From positions 1-8,811 of the forward strand of contig JAJZNH010000434.1 of the NCBI GenBank assembly GCA_021811745.1: a DNA stretch of 8,811 bases. Reading direction: 5' to 3'. The notes beneath the pieces are model-generated. The model was not told the DNA's origin and ran no database searches. It saw only the letters and a list, made by a program, of their open reading frames with translations. A program made the position numbers and the translations under genes. Source of the stretch: Acidobacteriota bacterium (GTDB lineage: Bacteria; Acidobacteriota; Terriglobia; Terriglobales; Acidobacteriaceae). Below are positions 1 to 7,140 of the stretch, in pieces. Within the stretch, counting starts at the first letter, position 1. Each line of letters opens with the position of its first letter.

Positions 1-2
1 TC

Positions 3-416
3 GATGGCGACATCCTTGCCAGCGGCGTCCTGCCGGTGCTCTTCCATCAGGATCCGCGCTATTTCCGTCTGGGGCATGGCAGCTTCCACCACCGGCTGTT
101 CTATGCCGTGGCTGCCAGCTTCATCTGCAAGCACGACAATACGGGCAGGTGGGAGCCGAACTACTCGAATATCGGGGGCAACCTCGCCGCCGGGGCGATC
201 TCAAATCTCTACTACCCGTCAGGGGACTCCGGTTGGGGACGGACCATCGGCAATGGGATGATCGTGACTACCGAAGGAACGCTGGGCGGGATCTTTGATG
301 AGTTCTGGCCGGACATTTCACGGAAGGTGCTGCACAGGGATCCGACAAACGGACTGGATGCGCAGATGCGGGCGGCCGATCAGGCGCGAAGACAGGCGAC
401 GCAACATGGAAGGTAG
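3..416 (+). CDS. Conserved hypothetical envelope protein, C-terminal part (5' end outside window)
   Basis: The frame is open from the left edge to a TAG at 414-416, giving the last 137 residues of a longer protein, so the true start is not visible. The stretch around residues 16-45 of this fragment (QDPRYFRLGHGSFHHRLFYA) and the terminal segment with GGNLAAGAISNLYYP and IFDEFWPDISRKVLHR match, from memory, a family of uncharacterised proteins abundant in Acidobacteria that typically end in an EFWPD-(I/L)-x-R-K motif. Members usually carry a signal peptide and are thought to be envelope proteins, but I know of no assigned function. The fragment shows no catalytic motif. It converges on the minus-strand gene to its right, with 120 bp between the two stop codons and no convincing terminator hairpin in that gap. 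I am confident that the frame codes; the family assignment is by recollection. Confidence 0.65.
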   Translation, partial: DGDILASGVLPVLFHQDPRYFRLGHGSFHHRLFYAVAASFICKHDNTGRWEPNYSNIGGNLAAGAISNLYYPSGDSGWGRTIGNGMIVTTEGTLGGIFDEFWPDISRKVLHRDPTNGLDAQMRAADQARRQATQHGR

Positions 417-536
417 AGGCTACGCTGATTTAGAGATCAAAGCACTCGCCAAAGCGCAATACGCAGGCGTTCCCGGCTGCTACTACGGATGCCCACGATT
501 GTAAGCGCATTGCTCAGAAGGCAACCCCCGATCTTG

Positions 537-1748
537 CTACTGTCCATCGTTCATCGGTCTGATGGCCGTATGCCGCCTTCCCAGGTGATACGCGAGTCCA
601 ATGTTGTAAGTCATCGAATCGAGCCCGGGATTGCTCGGGACGATAAACGCATTTGAAAAATGGAAGAAGAGAAACCCGGTGCGAAGATCCCATCGGTCTG
701 TCAGTTTGAACTGAACCCCCAAGCTCTCCTGGAGCGTAAAGTTCTCGTACGAGGCGTACTGCGAGAGCGCCTTTTTAGTGAAGACGATCAGGCCGCCTTT
801 GATCAGGTAATAGGGCTTGACGCGTTTATCGCTGAACCACATCATGCGCAGTCCTGCGGGCGAGACCTCCAGGCCCGCAACATGCTCACGATTGGTGGTC
901 AGCGGATCACCCCACTCGTCGGTTTTACTCGGCTGGGTGAGAATCGCCACCGGCAGGAGATCGGCGCTATAGTCCATCTGTGCTCCAAGAAACGTTCCCC
1001 AGGAGTTCCTGTCATACTCCACACCGGCGAGGTGGATGTTGCTCCACCATGAGTCGGCGTAAAGATGGAAGTGACCGAAAGAGCCGATCCCCTCGTAGAC
1101 CAGCTCGCTTTTTACGGGCTGGCGTTCAAAGTCGTTACTGCCGCCGGCATTGCCGGACGCAGATTGGAGATGGGGGGTCCAAACCAGCCCCGTGGAGAAG
1201 CGGCCAAAATTGCTGGGCAAACCCGGTATCCGGTAAGGGAGCTGATAGGCCAGGCTCTGGTACAGAGCAAAATTCGTATATTGGTAGTCACCTTCGAAAC
1301 GAAGCGCGAGGTGCTTGCTCATCGGTGTGTCCACACCACCACCCAACAGCGTGGAGAAGGATGCAGTGCTTCCCGGCGAACGGTTTGCGCCCCAGTTCTG
1401 ATTCAACCCCACATCGCCGAACAGGGCTTCGCCGAAGATCCTCTCCCTGCCGAGATGGTGTCCGTACTCGCCGCCAGCCATGATGGAAAATGCATGCTGC
1501 GGGGCGCCGAGGTTATTTCCGTTAAAAGCCGAGAAGTCGAGTTTTGGCCGCAGGTGGTGCCAGGCGGGAAAAGCAAGAGACGTTTCCCAGCCCAGCAAGG
1601 GCTGACGCGCGCCCGGAACACCATTAAACGTATTCGTAAGAGAAGTAAAGCCGCCAAAAATCTGATAGGAGGCTGAGGCGCTGGATTGCGCCTCCGATGC
1701 CACGGCAAAGAGGCACAGCGCAAACAGGGTGAAAATGCGAGTCATCAT
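537..1748 (-). CDS. Exported double beta-barrel outer-membrane protein with C-terminal PagL-like (lipid A deacylase / acyloxyacyl hydrolase) domain
   Basis: A 403-residue protein if begun at the first of two adjacent ATGs (1748); a GGAAA lies about 7 nt upstream. The open frame runs back to a GTG at 1784, but that start would put a charged 12-residue tail before the signal peptide. Residues 1-20 look like a Sec signal peptide (FTLFALCLFAVAS) with cleavage after SEA. Residues 21-193 alternate polar and aromatic segments like a small porin or OmpA-type barrel, ending in GRFSTGLVWTP. A Gly/Ser/Asn linker (about 194-214) leads to a second barrel-like part (215-403). That part contains HFSNA and, 14 residues after the His, NPGLDS. 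PagL enzymes, which remove a 3-O-acyl chain from lipid A in the outer membrane, use His-x-Ser plus a Glu at that spacing. Here the positions are H363, S365 and D377, so Asp replaces Glu. The fold is well supported; deacylase activity is inferred. A non-catalytic structural or porin role is the alternative. Confidence 0.72.
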   Translation of the reverse strand: MMTRIFTLFALCLFAVASEAQSSASASYQIFGGFTSLTNTFNGVPGARQPLLGWETSLAFPAWHHLRPKLDFSAFNGNNLGAPQHAFSIMAGGEYGHHLGRERIFGEALFGDVGLNQNWGANRSPGSTASFSTLLGGGVDTPMSKHLALRFEGDYQYTNFALYQSLAYQLPYRIPGLPSNFGRFSTGLVWTPHLQSASGNAGGSNDFERQPVKSELVYEGIGSFGHFHLYADSWWSNIHLAGVEYDRNSWGTFLGAQMDYSADLLPVAILTQPSKTDEWGDPLTTNREHVAGLEVSPAGLRMMWFSDKRVKPYYLIKGGLIVFTKKALSQYASYENFTLQESLGVQFKLTDRWDLRTGFLFFHFSNAFIVPSNPGLDSMTYNIGLAYHLGRRHTAIRPMNDGQ

Positions 1749-1859
1749 TCCGGTTTCCACACAGCGATATTTTTTCCGCCGCACTTACGCCAGCCTTGCA
1801 CTCGGTCCACGCGTTCGCCGATCCCTCTCATCAAAGGACATGCTGTTGACCTCCACATC

Positions 1860-1879
1860 CACATGATCGAATCCATGTG
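1860..1879. promoter_or_regulatory. Inverted repeat CACATG-N8-CATGTG, candidate operator
   Basis: Two 6-bp arms are exact inverted repeats separated by 8 bp, a geometry compatible with a dimeric repressor or activator site. On the minus strand it lies directly downstream of a TTGACA hexamer (1896-1891), where the -10 region of a promoter for the outer-membrane gene would fall, although no good -10 hexamer is visible there. It could equally be a chance palindrome. Confidence 0.25.
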
Positions 1880-1880
1880 A

Positions 1881-2195
1881 TTGAAGTTGATGTCAATGCG
1901 GGGCTTTAGTCTGGCCGAAGGCGACCATCGTAGTTCGGGTGGCCGCGTGGCGCAAACTGCCGGCTTTCCGTCGTTATATCTTGTGCCGGCGGTTTCGTCC
2001 GCCGACCGTACGCCCACCGCCTTGCCGCCGGTAGTCATTCAGTTGGATGCCGGCACGAACCTCCGAGCATATCTTGATCATTTTGAGGCGATGCGAACTG
2101 CGCCGCCTTTGCCGGTCATCCCGGTTCAAAGCGAGGAAGTCCAGGCAAAGCGCAGGACACGGCTGCTGCGGAGCAGGCTCGACCGTTCTTTGTGA
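1881..2195 (+). CDS. Doubtful small hypothetical protein
   Basis: An open frame of 104 codons begins at a TTG (1881); ATGs at 1890 and 1896 give alternatives of 101 and 99 residues. No clear ribosome-binding site precedes any of them. The translation has no signal peptide, membrane segment or motif that I recognise. It has a Pro/Val-rich middle (LPPVVIQLDAG, PPLPVIPV) and a basic C-terminus rich in Arg (RRTRLLRSRL). Codon use is mixed and less GC-biased at third positions than in the neighbouring genes. It could be a real small gene, a remnant of a longer one, or noise. Its stop lies 67 bp before the start of the sugar porter and just before that gene's putative promoter. Confidence 0.25.
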   Translation: MKLMSMRGFSLAEGDHRSSGGRVAQTAGFPSLYLVPAVSSADRTPTALPPVVIQLDAGTNLRAYLDHFEAMRTAPPLPVIPVQSEEVQAKRRTRLLRSRLDRSL

Positions 2196-2207
2196 AGTGA
2201 TTTAAGC

Positions 2208-2236
2208 TTGACATTCAAATGAAATACTACTGGTCT
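2208..2236 (+). promoter_or_regulatory. Candidate promoter for the sugar cassette
   Basis: A perfect TTGACA hexamer sits at 2208-2213. At 17-bp spacing the -10 position reads TGGTCT (2231-2236), a poor match; TACTAC at 2225-2230 is a better hexamer but too close. The -35 overlaps TTGACATTCAA (2208-2218), a small inverted repeat (TTGA-N3-TCAA) that could bind a regulator. The site lies at a sensible distance (about 27 bp) upstream of the permease start. The weak -10 suggests activator dependence or a false positive. Confidence 0.3.
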
Positions 2237-2262
2237 CTGCAAAAGGATATCTGCCCCGCGTC

Positions 2263-3708
2263 ATGATCGGCCCCATGCCCGCTTCCGAAACAGGCGCGCA
2301 ACGCGAAGGCCGCGTTGGCTCCGCCTATTTATGGATAGCCGCGTCGGCGGGCGCGCTGGGCGGCCTGTTGTTTGGCTATGACTGGGTTGTCATCGGCGGA
2401 GCGAAGCCGTTCTATGAGATTTACTTTCATCTCGACCGGCCGGAGCTTCAGGGATGGGCCATGAGCTGCGCGCTGATCGGTTGCCTGATCGGCGCGATGA
2501 GCTCCGGCAGCCTCAGCAACGGTCTGGGCCGGAAGCGGCTGCTCACGCTGGCGGCCACGGTATTCGCGATTTCCTCTCTCGGGACCGGGCTGGCCTCCCG
2601 CTTCAGCGTCTTTGTCGTGTGGAGAATCCTGGGCGGTTATGCAATCGGCCTCGCTTCGGGGATCTCTCCCATGTATATTGCCGAGATTTCGCCGGCGCGG
2701 CTGCGCGGCCGGCTGGTTTCTCTGAACCAGATGGCGATTGTCTCCGGAATTCTGCTGGCGCAGGTGGTGAACTGGCTGATTGCCCGGCCGGTGCCGGCGG
2801 GCGCCACGGCACAGCAGATTCTGGTTTCGTGGAATGGGCAGTGGGGATGGCGATGGATGTTCGCGGTAACGGCAATTCCTTCCCTGCTTTTCCTGGCGGC
2901 CACCTTCCTGGTGCCGGAGAGCCCGCGCTGGCTGGCCACCAAGGGGCGCGAGGCAGAGGCGCAGCGCGCGCTGGAGCGGCTCGGTGGGCCGGAGTATGCA
3001 CGGCACGTCTTGAAGGACTTCAAAGAAGTGAGCGGCGAGCAGTCGCGCGGTACGGCGTGGCGCGAGCTGGCCGCGCCGGGGATGGGCAAGGTGCTGCTGC
3101 TGGGCGTTCTGCTGGCGGTTTTGCAGCAGTGGTGCGGCATCAACGTGATCTTCAATTACGCGCAGGAGATTTTTGCCGCGGCTGGCTACCAGATCTCCGG
3201 AATCCTCTTCGACATTGTCATTACGGGCGTGGTGAATGTGGCTTTTACGATCGTTGCGTTTGCCGCCATTGATCGCTTCGGCAGGCGCTTTCTGCTGCTC
3301 ACCGGCGCCACGGGACTGGTGCTGATCTACGCGGTTCTCGGCGCGTGCTACCATCTGCATCTTCGTGGAACGCCGATGCTGCTGCTGGTGCTTGCCGCGA
3401 TTGCCTGCTACTCCATGTCGCTGGCGCCGGTGACGTGGGTGGTGATCGCGGAGATCTTTCCCAACCGCATTCGCGCCGGGGCGATGTCGATTTCCGTCGC
3501 GGCGTTGTGGATGGCGTGTTTTGTACTCACATACACATTTCCGCTCTTGAATGCGGGCCTGGGCGCGGCGGGGAGCTTCTGGACTTTTGCCACTATCTGC
3601 CTGGCGGGCCTGCTCTATCTTTACTTCCGCCTGCCGGAAACGCAGGGAAAGACGCTGGAGGAGATTGAGACATGGCTGCGTTCCAGCCGGGGAGAGGTGA
3701 AGGGATGA
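2263..3708 (+). CDS. Sugar porter family MFS transporter (XylE/GLUT-like)
   Basis: This 481-residue inner-membrane permease with about 12 hydrophobic segments is the usual length for the sugar porter family (TC 2.A.1.1), which imports monosaccharides, commonly by proton symport. The family signatures are all present: GYD in TM1 (D40), GRKR in the TM2-3 loop (90-92), a PESPRW sequence after TM6 (218-223), QQWCGIN in TM7 (Q288, Q289, N294, the sugar-binding Gln/Asn of XylE-type porters), DRFGRR in the TM8-9 loop (337-342), and PETQGKT at the C-terminus (458-464). The start is not certain: a GGA lies 15 nt before the ATG at 2263, and ATG 2275 would serve equally well. Its stop overlaps the start of the next gene by four bases (ATGA, 3705-3708), so it is very probably cotranscribed with the two glycosidases. 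The substrate cannot be read from sequence; galactose or another hexose released by the downstream enzymes is the contextual guess. Confidence 0.95.
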   Translation: MIGPMPASETGAQREGRVGSAYLWIAASAGALGGLLFGYDWVVIGGAKPFYEIYFHLDRPELQGWAMSCALIGCLIGAMSSGSLSNGLGRKRLLTLAATVFAISSLGTGLASRFSVFVVWRILGGYAIGLASGISPMYIAEISPARLRGRLVSLNQMAIVSGILLAQVVNWLIARPVPAGATAQQILVSWNGQWGWRWMFAVTAIPSLLFLAATFLVPESPRWLATKGREAEAQRALERLGGPEYARHVLKDFKEVSGEQSRGTAWRELAAPGMGKVLLLGVLLAVLQQWCGINVIFNYAQEIFAAAGYQISGILFDIVITGVVNVAFTIVAFAAIDRFGRRFLLLTGATGLVLIYAVLGACYHLHLRGTPMLLLVLAAIACYSMSLAPVTWVVIAEIFPNRIRAGAMSISVAALWMACFVLTYTFPLLNAGLGAAGSFWTFATICLAGLLYLYFRLPETQGKTLEEIETWLRSSRGEVKG

Positions 3709-4925
3709 TCAGCCGGCGCCGGTTCATTGCTGCCGGCGCCGGCGTGGCGATTGCAGCCACGGGCCTGGACGCGCAAGCTGTCTCCGCGGCCTCAAACACT
3801 CTGGGGCCCAATGCGGCTGCGCGCAACCGGCTGGACCGGCATCGCTTCGGGGTGAATTACACACCTTCCCATAACTGGTGGTTCTGCTGGAACGACTGGA
3901 ATGCCGACCCCATCCGGCGCGACCTGGATGCGATTGCGGCGCTGGGCGCGGATCATCTGCGGATTATGCTGATCTGGCCTGATTTTCAGCCGAATCCGGC
4001 GTGGGTCAGCACTGCGCATCTGGAGCGGCTCGACCAGTTGCTGGCGCTGATGGAAGCGCGTGGCCTGGACGCCCTGGTAACTGTATTCACTGGCCAGTTG
4101 AGCGGCTGGTACTTTCTGCCGCCCTTCAACAAGCCCGATCCTGCGCTTTATACTGACCCGCACATCTGGGCCGCGCAGAAGCTGATCATTCGTGAGCTGG
4201 CGCGCACGATGAAAGCACACGGCAACATCATCGGCTTCGACTTTGGCAACGAGATGAATACCTGCTGGAGAGCCGAGCCGGCGACGGGCGATGCCTGGAT
4301 GGCGAAGATGATGGCGCTGATGAACGAGGCGCTGCCTGGGGGCGTGCACGTGAACGGCGTGGATCACAATCCATGGTTCCGGCCGACGACGTTTTCGGCG
4401 CGCGCGCTGGCGGCCAATCCGTTTCCGGTGATGCACGCTTATCCCTACTGGAGCCAGGCGCTGAAGTATGGTGGGCCGATGGATCCGCCCAGCACGCGGC
4501 TGATGGTAGCCTTCGCGGCGCTGATTCGCGCCTATGCCGGCGATGCGCAAAAGCCGGTATGGGCGGGCGAGTTCAATACCTGCATCGAGTCGATGGCCGA
4601 GAAACAACAGGCGCAGTGGCTGGAGGCCGCGGTGACAGCCGCTATCGATGCGGGAGTAAGCTGGTTCAGTTATTGGGATAGCCATGACGTGAGCCGCAAG
4701 TTCGCCTTCAACCCGGTGGAGTACAGCCTTGGCCTGCTGACCAACGGCGGAGCGGTGAAGGAGCAGGGCCGCGTCTTCAAGCGCCTGGCCGAAGCATACC
4801 GGGGTAAGCCGGTGACGATTCCGCGGGCCGTCCCTCCGCCTCCGCCGTCGCCGCAGACCTTCGACGGCACCTGGAAATGGATGCTGGACTACCTGGGCTG
4901 GAAGCCCAAAGGAGTGGTCGGATGA
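3705..4925 (+). CDS. Tat-exported clan GH-A glycoside hydrolase, GH5-like
   Basis: This 406-residue protein starts at the ATG that overlaps the permease stop. An in-frame ATG at 3672 exists but would bury the signal peptide, and a GGAG/AGG purine tract precedes 3705. The N-terminus SRRRFIAAGAG followed by an Ala-rich stretch up to VSAAS is a twin-arginine signal. The mature part is a single (beta/alpha)8 hydrolase domain (about 40-370). GFDFGNEMN supplies the Asn-Glu acid/base pair at E183, and PVWAGEFN supplies the nucleophile E289 at a barrel-strand end, the retaining clan GH-A arrangement. A WFSYWDSHD segment follows, as expected for the last barrel strands. Five consecutive prolines (377-381) lead to a short aromatic tail. 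Family GH5 is my best guess; another clan-A family is possible. The substrate is unknown, with a beta-linked plant or microbial glycan likely. The partner GH59 gene overlaps its stop by four bases. Confidence 0.85.
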   Translation: MISRRRFIAAGAGVAIAATGLDAQAVSAASNTLGPNAAARNRLDRHRFGVNYTPSHNWWFCWNDWNADPIRRDLDAIAALGADHLRIMLIWPDFQPNPAWVSTAHLERLDQLLALMEARGLDALVTVFTGQLSGWYFLPPFNKPDPALYTDPHIWAAQKLIIRELARTMKAHGNIIGFDFGNEMNTCWRAEPATGDAWMAKMMALMNEALPGGVHVNGVDHNPWFRPTTFSARALAANPFPVMHAYPYWSQALKYGGPMDPPSTRLMVAFAALIRAYAGDAQKPVWAGEFNTCIESMAEKQQAQWLEAAVTAAIDAGVSWFSYWDSHDVSRKFAFNPVEYSLGLLTNGGAVKEQGRVFKRLAEAYRGKPVTIPRAVPPPPPSPQTFDGTWKWMLDYLGWKPKGVVG

Positions 4926-6976
4926 GCAAAGCAGGAAGCCGCTCGAAACGTGCTTCAGGACCGGCACCGCGGCATTGGGCGATCGCAGCGATGTTGCTGG
5001 GGGCGGCGCTGTCTTTGGCCCTGGCGGCGCCGGCGGGCGGGCAAAAGCAGGTGGTGCTGGACGGCAACAGCAAGGGCCGCATCTTCGATGGGCTGGGTGC
5101 GGCCAGCGCCGGAGCCTCTTCGCGGCTGCTGATCGACTACCCCGAACCGGAACGCAGCCAGATTCTCGATTACCTGTTTAAGCCGGGGTATGGCGCCGCT
5201 TTGCAGCGTCTGAAGGTGGAAGTGGGCGGCGACGTCAACTCGACCGACGGTTCGGAGCCGAGCTTCATGCGCTCGCCCACGGATCACAACTCTACGCGCG
5301 GCTACGAATGGTGGTTGATGGCCGAGGCGCACAGGCGCAATCCGCACATCATTCTCGAAGTTCTGCCGTGGGGTGCTCCAGGCTGGGTAGGCGCCGATGT
5401 TGCCGGCAAGCGCACGCTTTACACGCCGAAGATGGCCGCTTATATGGCGAAGTTTGTTGAGACGGCAAAACGAGATTACGGCCTTGACATCGCCTATGCA
5501 GGCGTGTGGAACGAGAAGGTCTACGACACGACCTACATTGAGGAACTCTACCGGCAGTTGCAGGCGGATCATCTGACCACGAAGATCGTCTGCTGTGATG
5601 AATATCCTCGCGAGGGAAAAGGCCAGTGGGCGATTGCCGATGAAATTCTGAAAGACCCGGAGCTGGCCCGCGACATTGCCGGGATCGGAGTGCATTATCC
5701 GCGGGTGAATGGAAAGATCACGACCACCGATGCGGCGCGCAGGACCGGCAAGCCGCTTTGGTCCAGCGAAGACCAGCCCAACGGTGGCGGTGGGCCATTT
5801 GTGAGCCGCGACTGGGCCGAGGGCGGGCGCATTCTGGCGCATCTCTACAACGAGAACTATCTCGAAGGCTCGCTGACCGCGACGGAGATCTGGAGCCCGA
5901 TCACCTCTTACTACGACAACCTGGCCGCGCCAAACTCGGGCCTGATGTACGCCAATACTCCCTGGTCGGGCCACTACGACGTGCAGGGAGCGATCTGGGC
6001 GACGGCCCACACGACGCAGTTTGCGCAGCCGGGCTGGCAATATCTCGACTCCGCGTCGGGCGATCTTCCGGAGAAGGGAACGTATGTCGCGCTCCGCTCG
6101 ACCGACCGGAAAAACTGGAGCGTGATTCTGGAGACGATCGGCGCGAAGGATCAGCAGACCGTTTCCTTCCGGCTGACAGGCGGCCTGTTCGCCACCCAGG
6201 TCCACATCTGGGAGACGAACAGCACACGCACTTTTGAGCATGTGGCCGACGTGATGCCGGAACATGGGGCGTTTACATATAGCTTCGATCCCGATTCGCT
6301 CTATTCTCTGACCACGACGACCGGGCAGGGCAAGGGAAGAGCGCAGCCTCCGCCGGCCACTCCATTTCCCCTGCCCTACGCGGATGACTTTGAGGCGACG
6401 GCTTTGGAGCACACACCGAAGTATCTGGCGGATCAGGACGGTGCCTTCGAGGTGCGGCCCTGTGCGGGGCGGGCCGGCCGCTGCCTCGAACAGGTCATCA
6501 CCGCCATTCCTGTTCCCTGGGGGCCGTTGCCCGATCCTTTCACCCTGGCCGGCGATGAGGGTTGGAGGGATTACTCTGTGGCTGCCGACGTGCATTTTCT
6601 CAGCGATGCGGCGGCGACCGTCATGGGACATATCGACTCTGCAAACGTCTTTCGCGATGGCCGCGCGCACGGGCCCAGCGGCTACCTGCTGCGCCTGAAG
6701 CCGGATGGAGCATGGGAGCTGCTGTCGACGCAGTACAAGAAGCCAACGGCGACGCTTGCATCCGGTACGGCCACCATCGACCGTAGCCAATGGCATCATC
6801 TGGAGTTGCGGTTTCAGGGCACGCGGATCACGGCGCGGCTGGACGGCACACGGCTGGCAACTGCCGAGGACACGACACACCCGCACGGCATGATTGCTCT
6901 GGGAACCGAGTGGAACCGCATTCAGTTCGACAACCTGCGGGTGACGCCGACCGCAGAGGCCACCGCGGCACGCTGA
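4922..6976 (+). CDS. Glycoside hydrolase family 59, galactocerebrosidase-like beta-galactosidase
   Basis: This 684-residue protein has nearly the same length as animal GALC. The start at 4922 overlaps the previous stop (ATGA) and has a strong AAAGGAG 7-8 nt upstream. A Sec signal lies within residues 1-42 (AIAAMLLGAALSLALAAPAGG). GH59 enzymes are retaining beta-galactosidases that remove terminal galactose from galactosylceramide and related beta-galactosides. Visible family features are FDGLGAASAGASSRLL, GGD followed by TDGSEPS (T108), LPWGAPGWVG, GVWNE with acid/base E198, and PLWSSED with nucleophile E283. Later come PWSGHY and HTTQFAQPGWQYL, which are almost unchanged from the animal protein. 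The order is TIM barrel, beta-sandwich, then a C-terminal lectin-like domain from about 485 (DDFEA, ADQDGAFEV) to the end. The family call is very strong. The physiological substrate is inferred only as a beta-galactoside, glycolipid or glycan. Confidence 0.95.
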   Translation: MSKAGSRSKRASGPAPRHWAIAAMLLGAALSLALAAPAGGQKQVVLDGNSKGRIFDGLGAASAGASSRLLIDYPEPERSQILDYLFKPGYGAALQRLKVEVGGDVNSTDGSEPSFMRSPTDHNSTRGYEWWLMAEAHRRNPHIILEVLPWGAPGWVGADVAGKRTLYTPKMAAYMAKFVETAKRDYGLDIAYAGVWNEKVYDTTYIEELYRQLQADHLTTKIVCCDEYPREGKGQWAIADEILKDPELARDIAGIGVHYPRVNGKITTTDAARRTGKPLWSSEDQPNGGGGPFVSRDWAEGGRILAHLYNENYLEGSLTATEIWSPITSYYDNLAAPNSGLMYANTPWSGHYDVQGAIWATAHTTQFAQPGWQYLDSASGDLPEKGTYVALRSTDRKNWSVILETIGAKDQQTVSFRLTGGLFATQVHIWETNSTRTFEHVADVMPEHGAFTYSFDPDSLYSLTTTTGQGKGRAQPPPATPFPLPYADDFEATALEHTPKYLADQDGAFEVRPCAGRAGRCLEQVITAIPVPWGPLPDPFTLAGDEGWRDYSVAADVHFLSDAAATVMGHIDSANVFRDGRAHGPSGYLLRLKPDGAWELLSTQYKKPTATLASGTATIDRSQWHHLELRFQGTRITARLDGTRLATAEDTTHPHGMIALGTEWNRIQFDNLRVTPTAEATAAR

Positions 6977-6993
6977 TCCGCCTTGATGAGCCC

Positions 6994-7032
6994 GTGCCGC
7001 TGGTCCTTGCGCGCCGCGGCATGTTTCGTTTA
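6994..7032 (+). terminator. Candidate intrinsic terminator after the sugar cassette
   Basis: Starting 18 bp past the GH59 stop, GTGCCGC (6994-7000) pairs with GCGGCAT (7016-7022) to form a 7-bp GC-rich stem including one G-U pair. The loop is 15 nt and can pair further inside (GG with CC). A T-rich run (TTTCGTTTAT) follows. The tract is interrupted, so termination may be weak or assisted by Rho. Confidence 0.4.
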
Positions 7033-7105
7033 TCGTGATCCTTCAATCCCGGAAAGGCAGATTTGTACGGCGTAACCACCCAGGCGGAGGGGATTCATCC
7101 AACAC

Positions 7106-7140
7106 GCCGGTCAAGGACGCGCATCATGCCGGGCCGGTCA
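7106..7140 (+). repeat. Direct repeat GCCGGTCA, two copies
   Basis: The octamer GCCGGTCA occurs at 7106-7113 and 7133-7140, 27 bp start to start, in the leader of the corrinoid cassette. The second copy abuts the ribosome-binding site AGGAGG (7140-7145). Tandem sites of this kind can be regulator half-sites, but an 8-bp repeat in GC-rich DNA may be chance. Confidence 0.25.

Larger units (their letters stand above)
1749..2262. other. Divergent intergenic spacer with little recognisable content
   Basis: This 514-bp region separates the minus-strand outer-membrane gene from the plus-strand sugar cassette, so it must hold the promoters for both. Within it I see a 20-bp inverted repeat (1860-1879), TTGACA-like hexamers on both strands (minus strand at 1896-1891, plus strand at 2208-2213) and a doubtful small open frame (1881-2195). 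I found no tRNA, riboswitch consensus or mobile-element end. The size would fit decayed coding sequence or a gene for a small protein. Confidence 0.5.

Noticed and set aside
417..536. Possible bidirectional terminator between the converging genes
   Set aside because: Only a four-pair TTGC/GCAA stem is visible, with no flanking T or A tracts.
2162..2195. Hairpin CTGCT-gcgg-AGCAG with a short T-rich stretch after it
   Set aside because: The stem is only five pairs and the T tract is broken by G and C, so it is not a credible terminator.
2329..3360. A 343-codon minus-strand frame opposite the sugar porter
   Set aside because: The translation is rich in Gln, Arg and Ala without hydrophobic or catalytic pattern; the plus strand has all the sugar-porter signatures.
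3792..4967. A 391-codon minus-strand frame opposite the GH5-like gene
   Set aside because: It has His/Arg-rich composition, no recognisable motif and a fully overlapping real gene on the other strand.
4955..6886. A 643-codon open frame on the minus strand opposite the GH59 gene
   Set aside because: It is antisense to a gene with clear family motifs. Its Arg-rich, low-complexity translation is typical of the shadow frame of GC-rich coding DNA.
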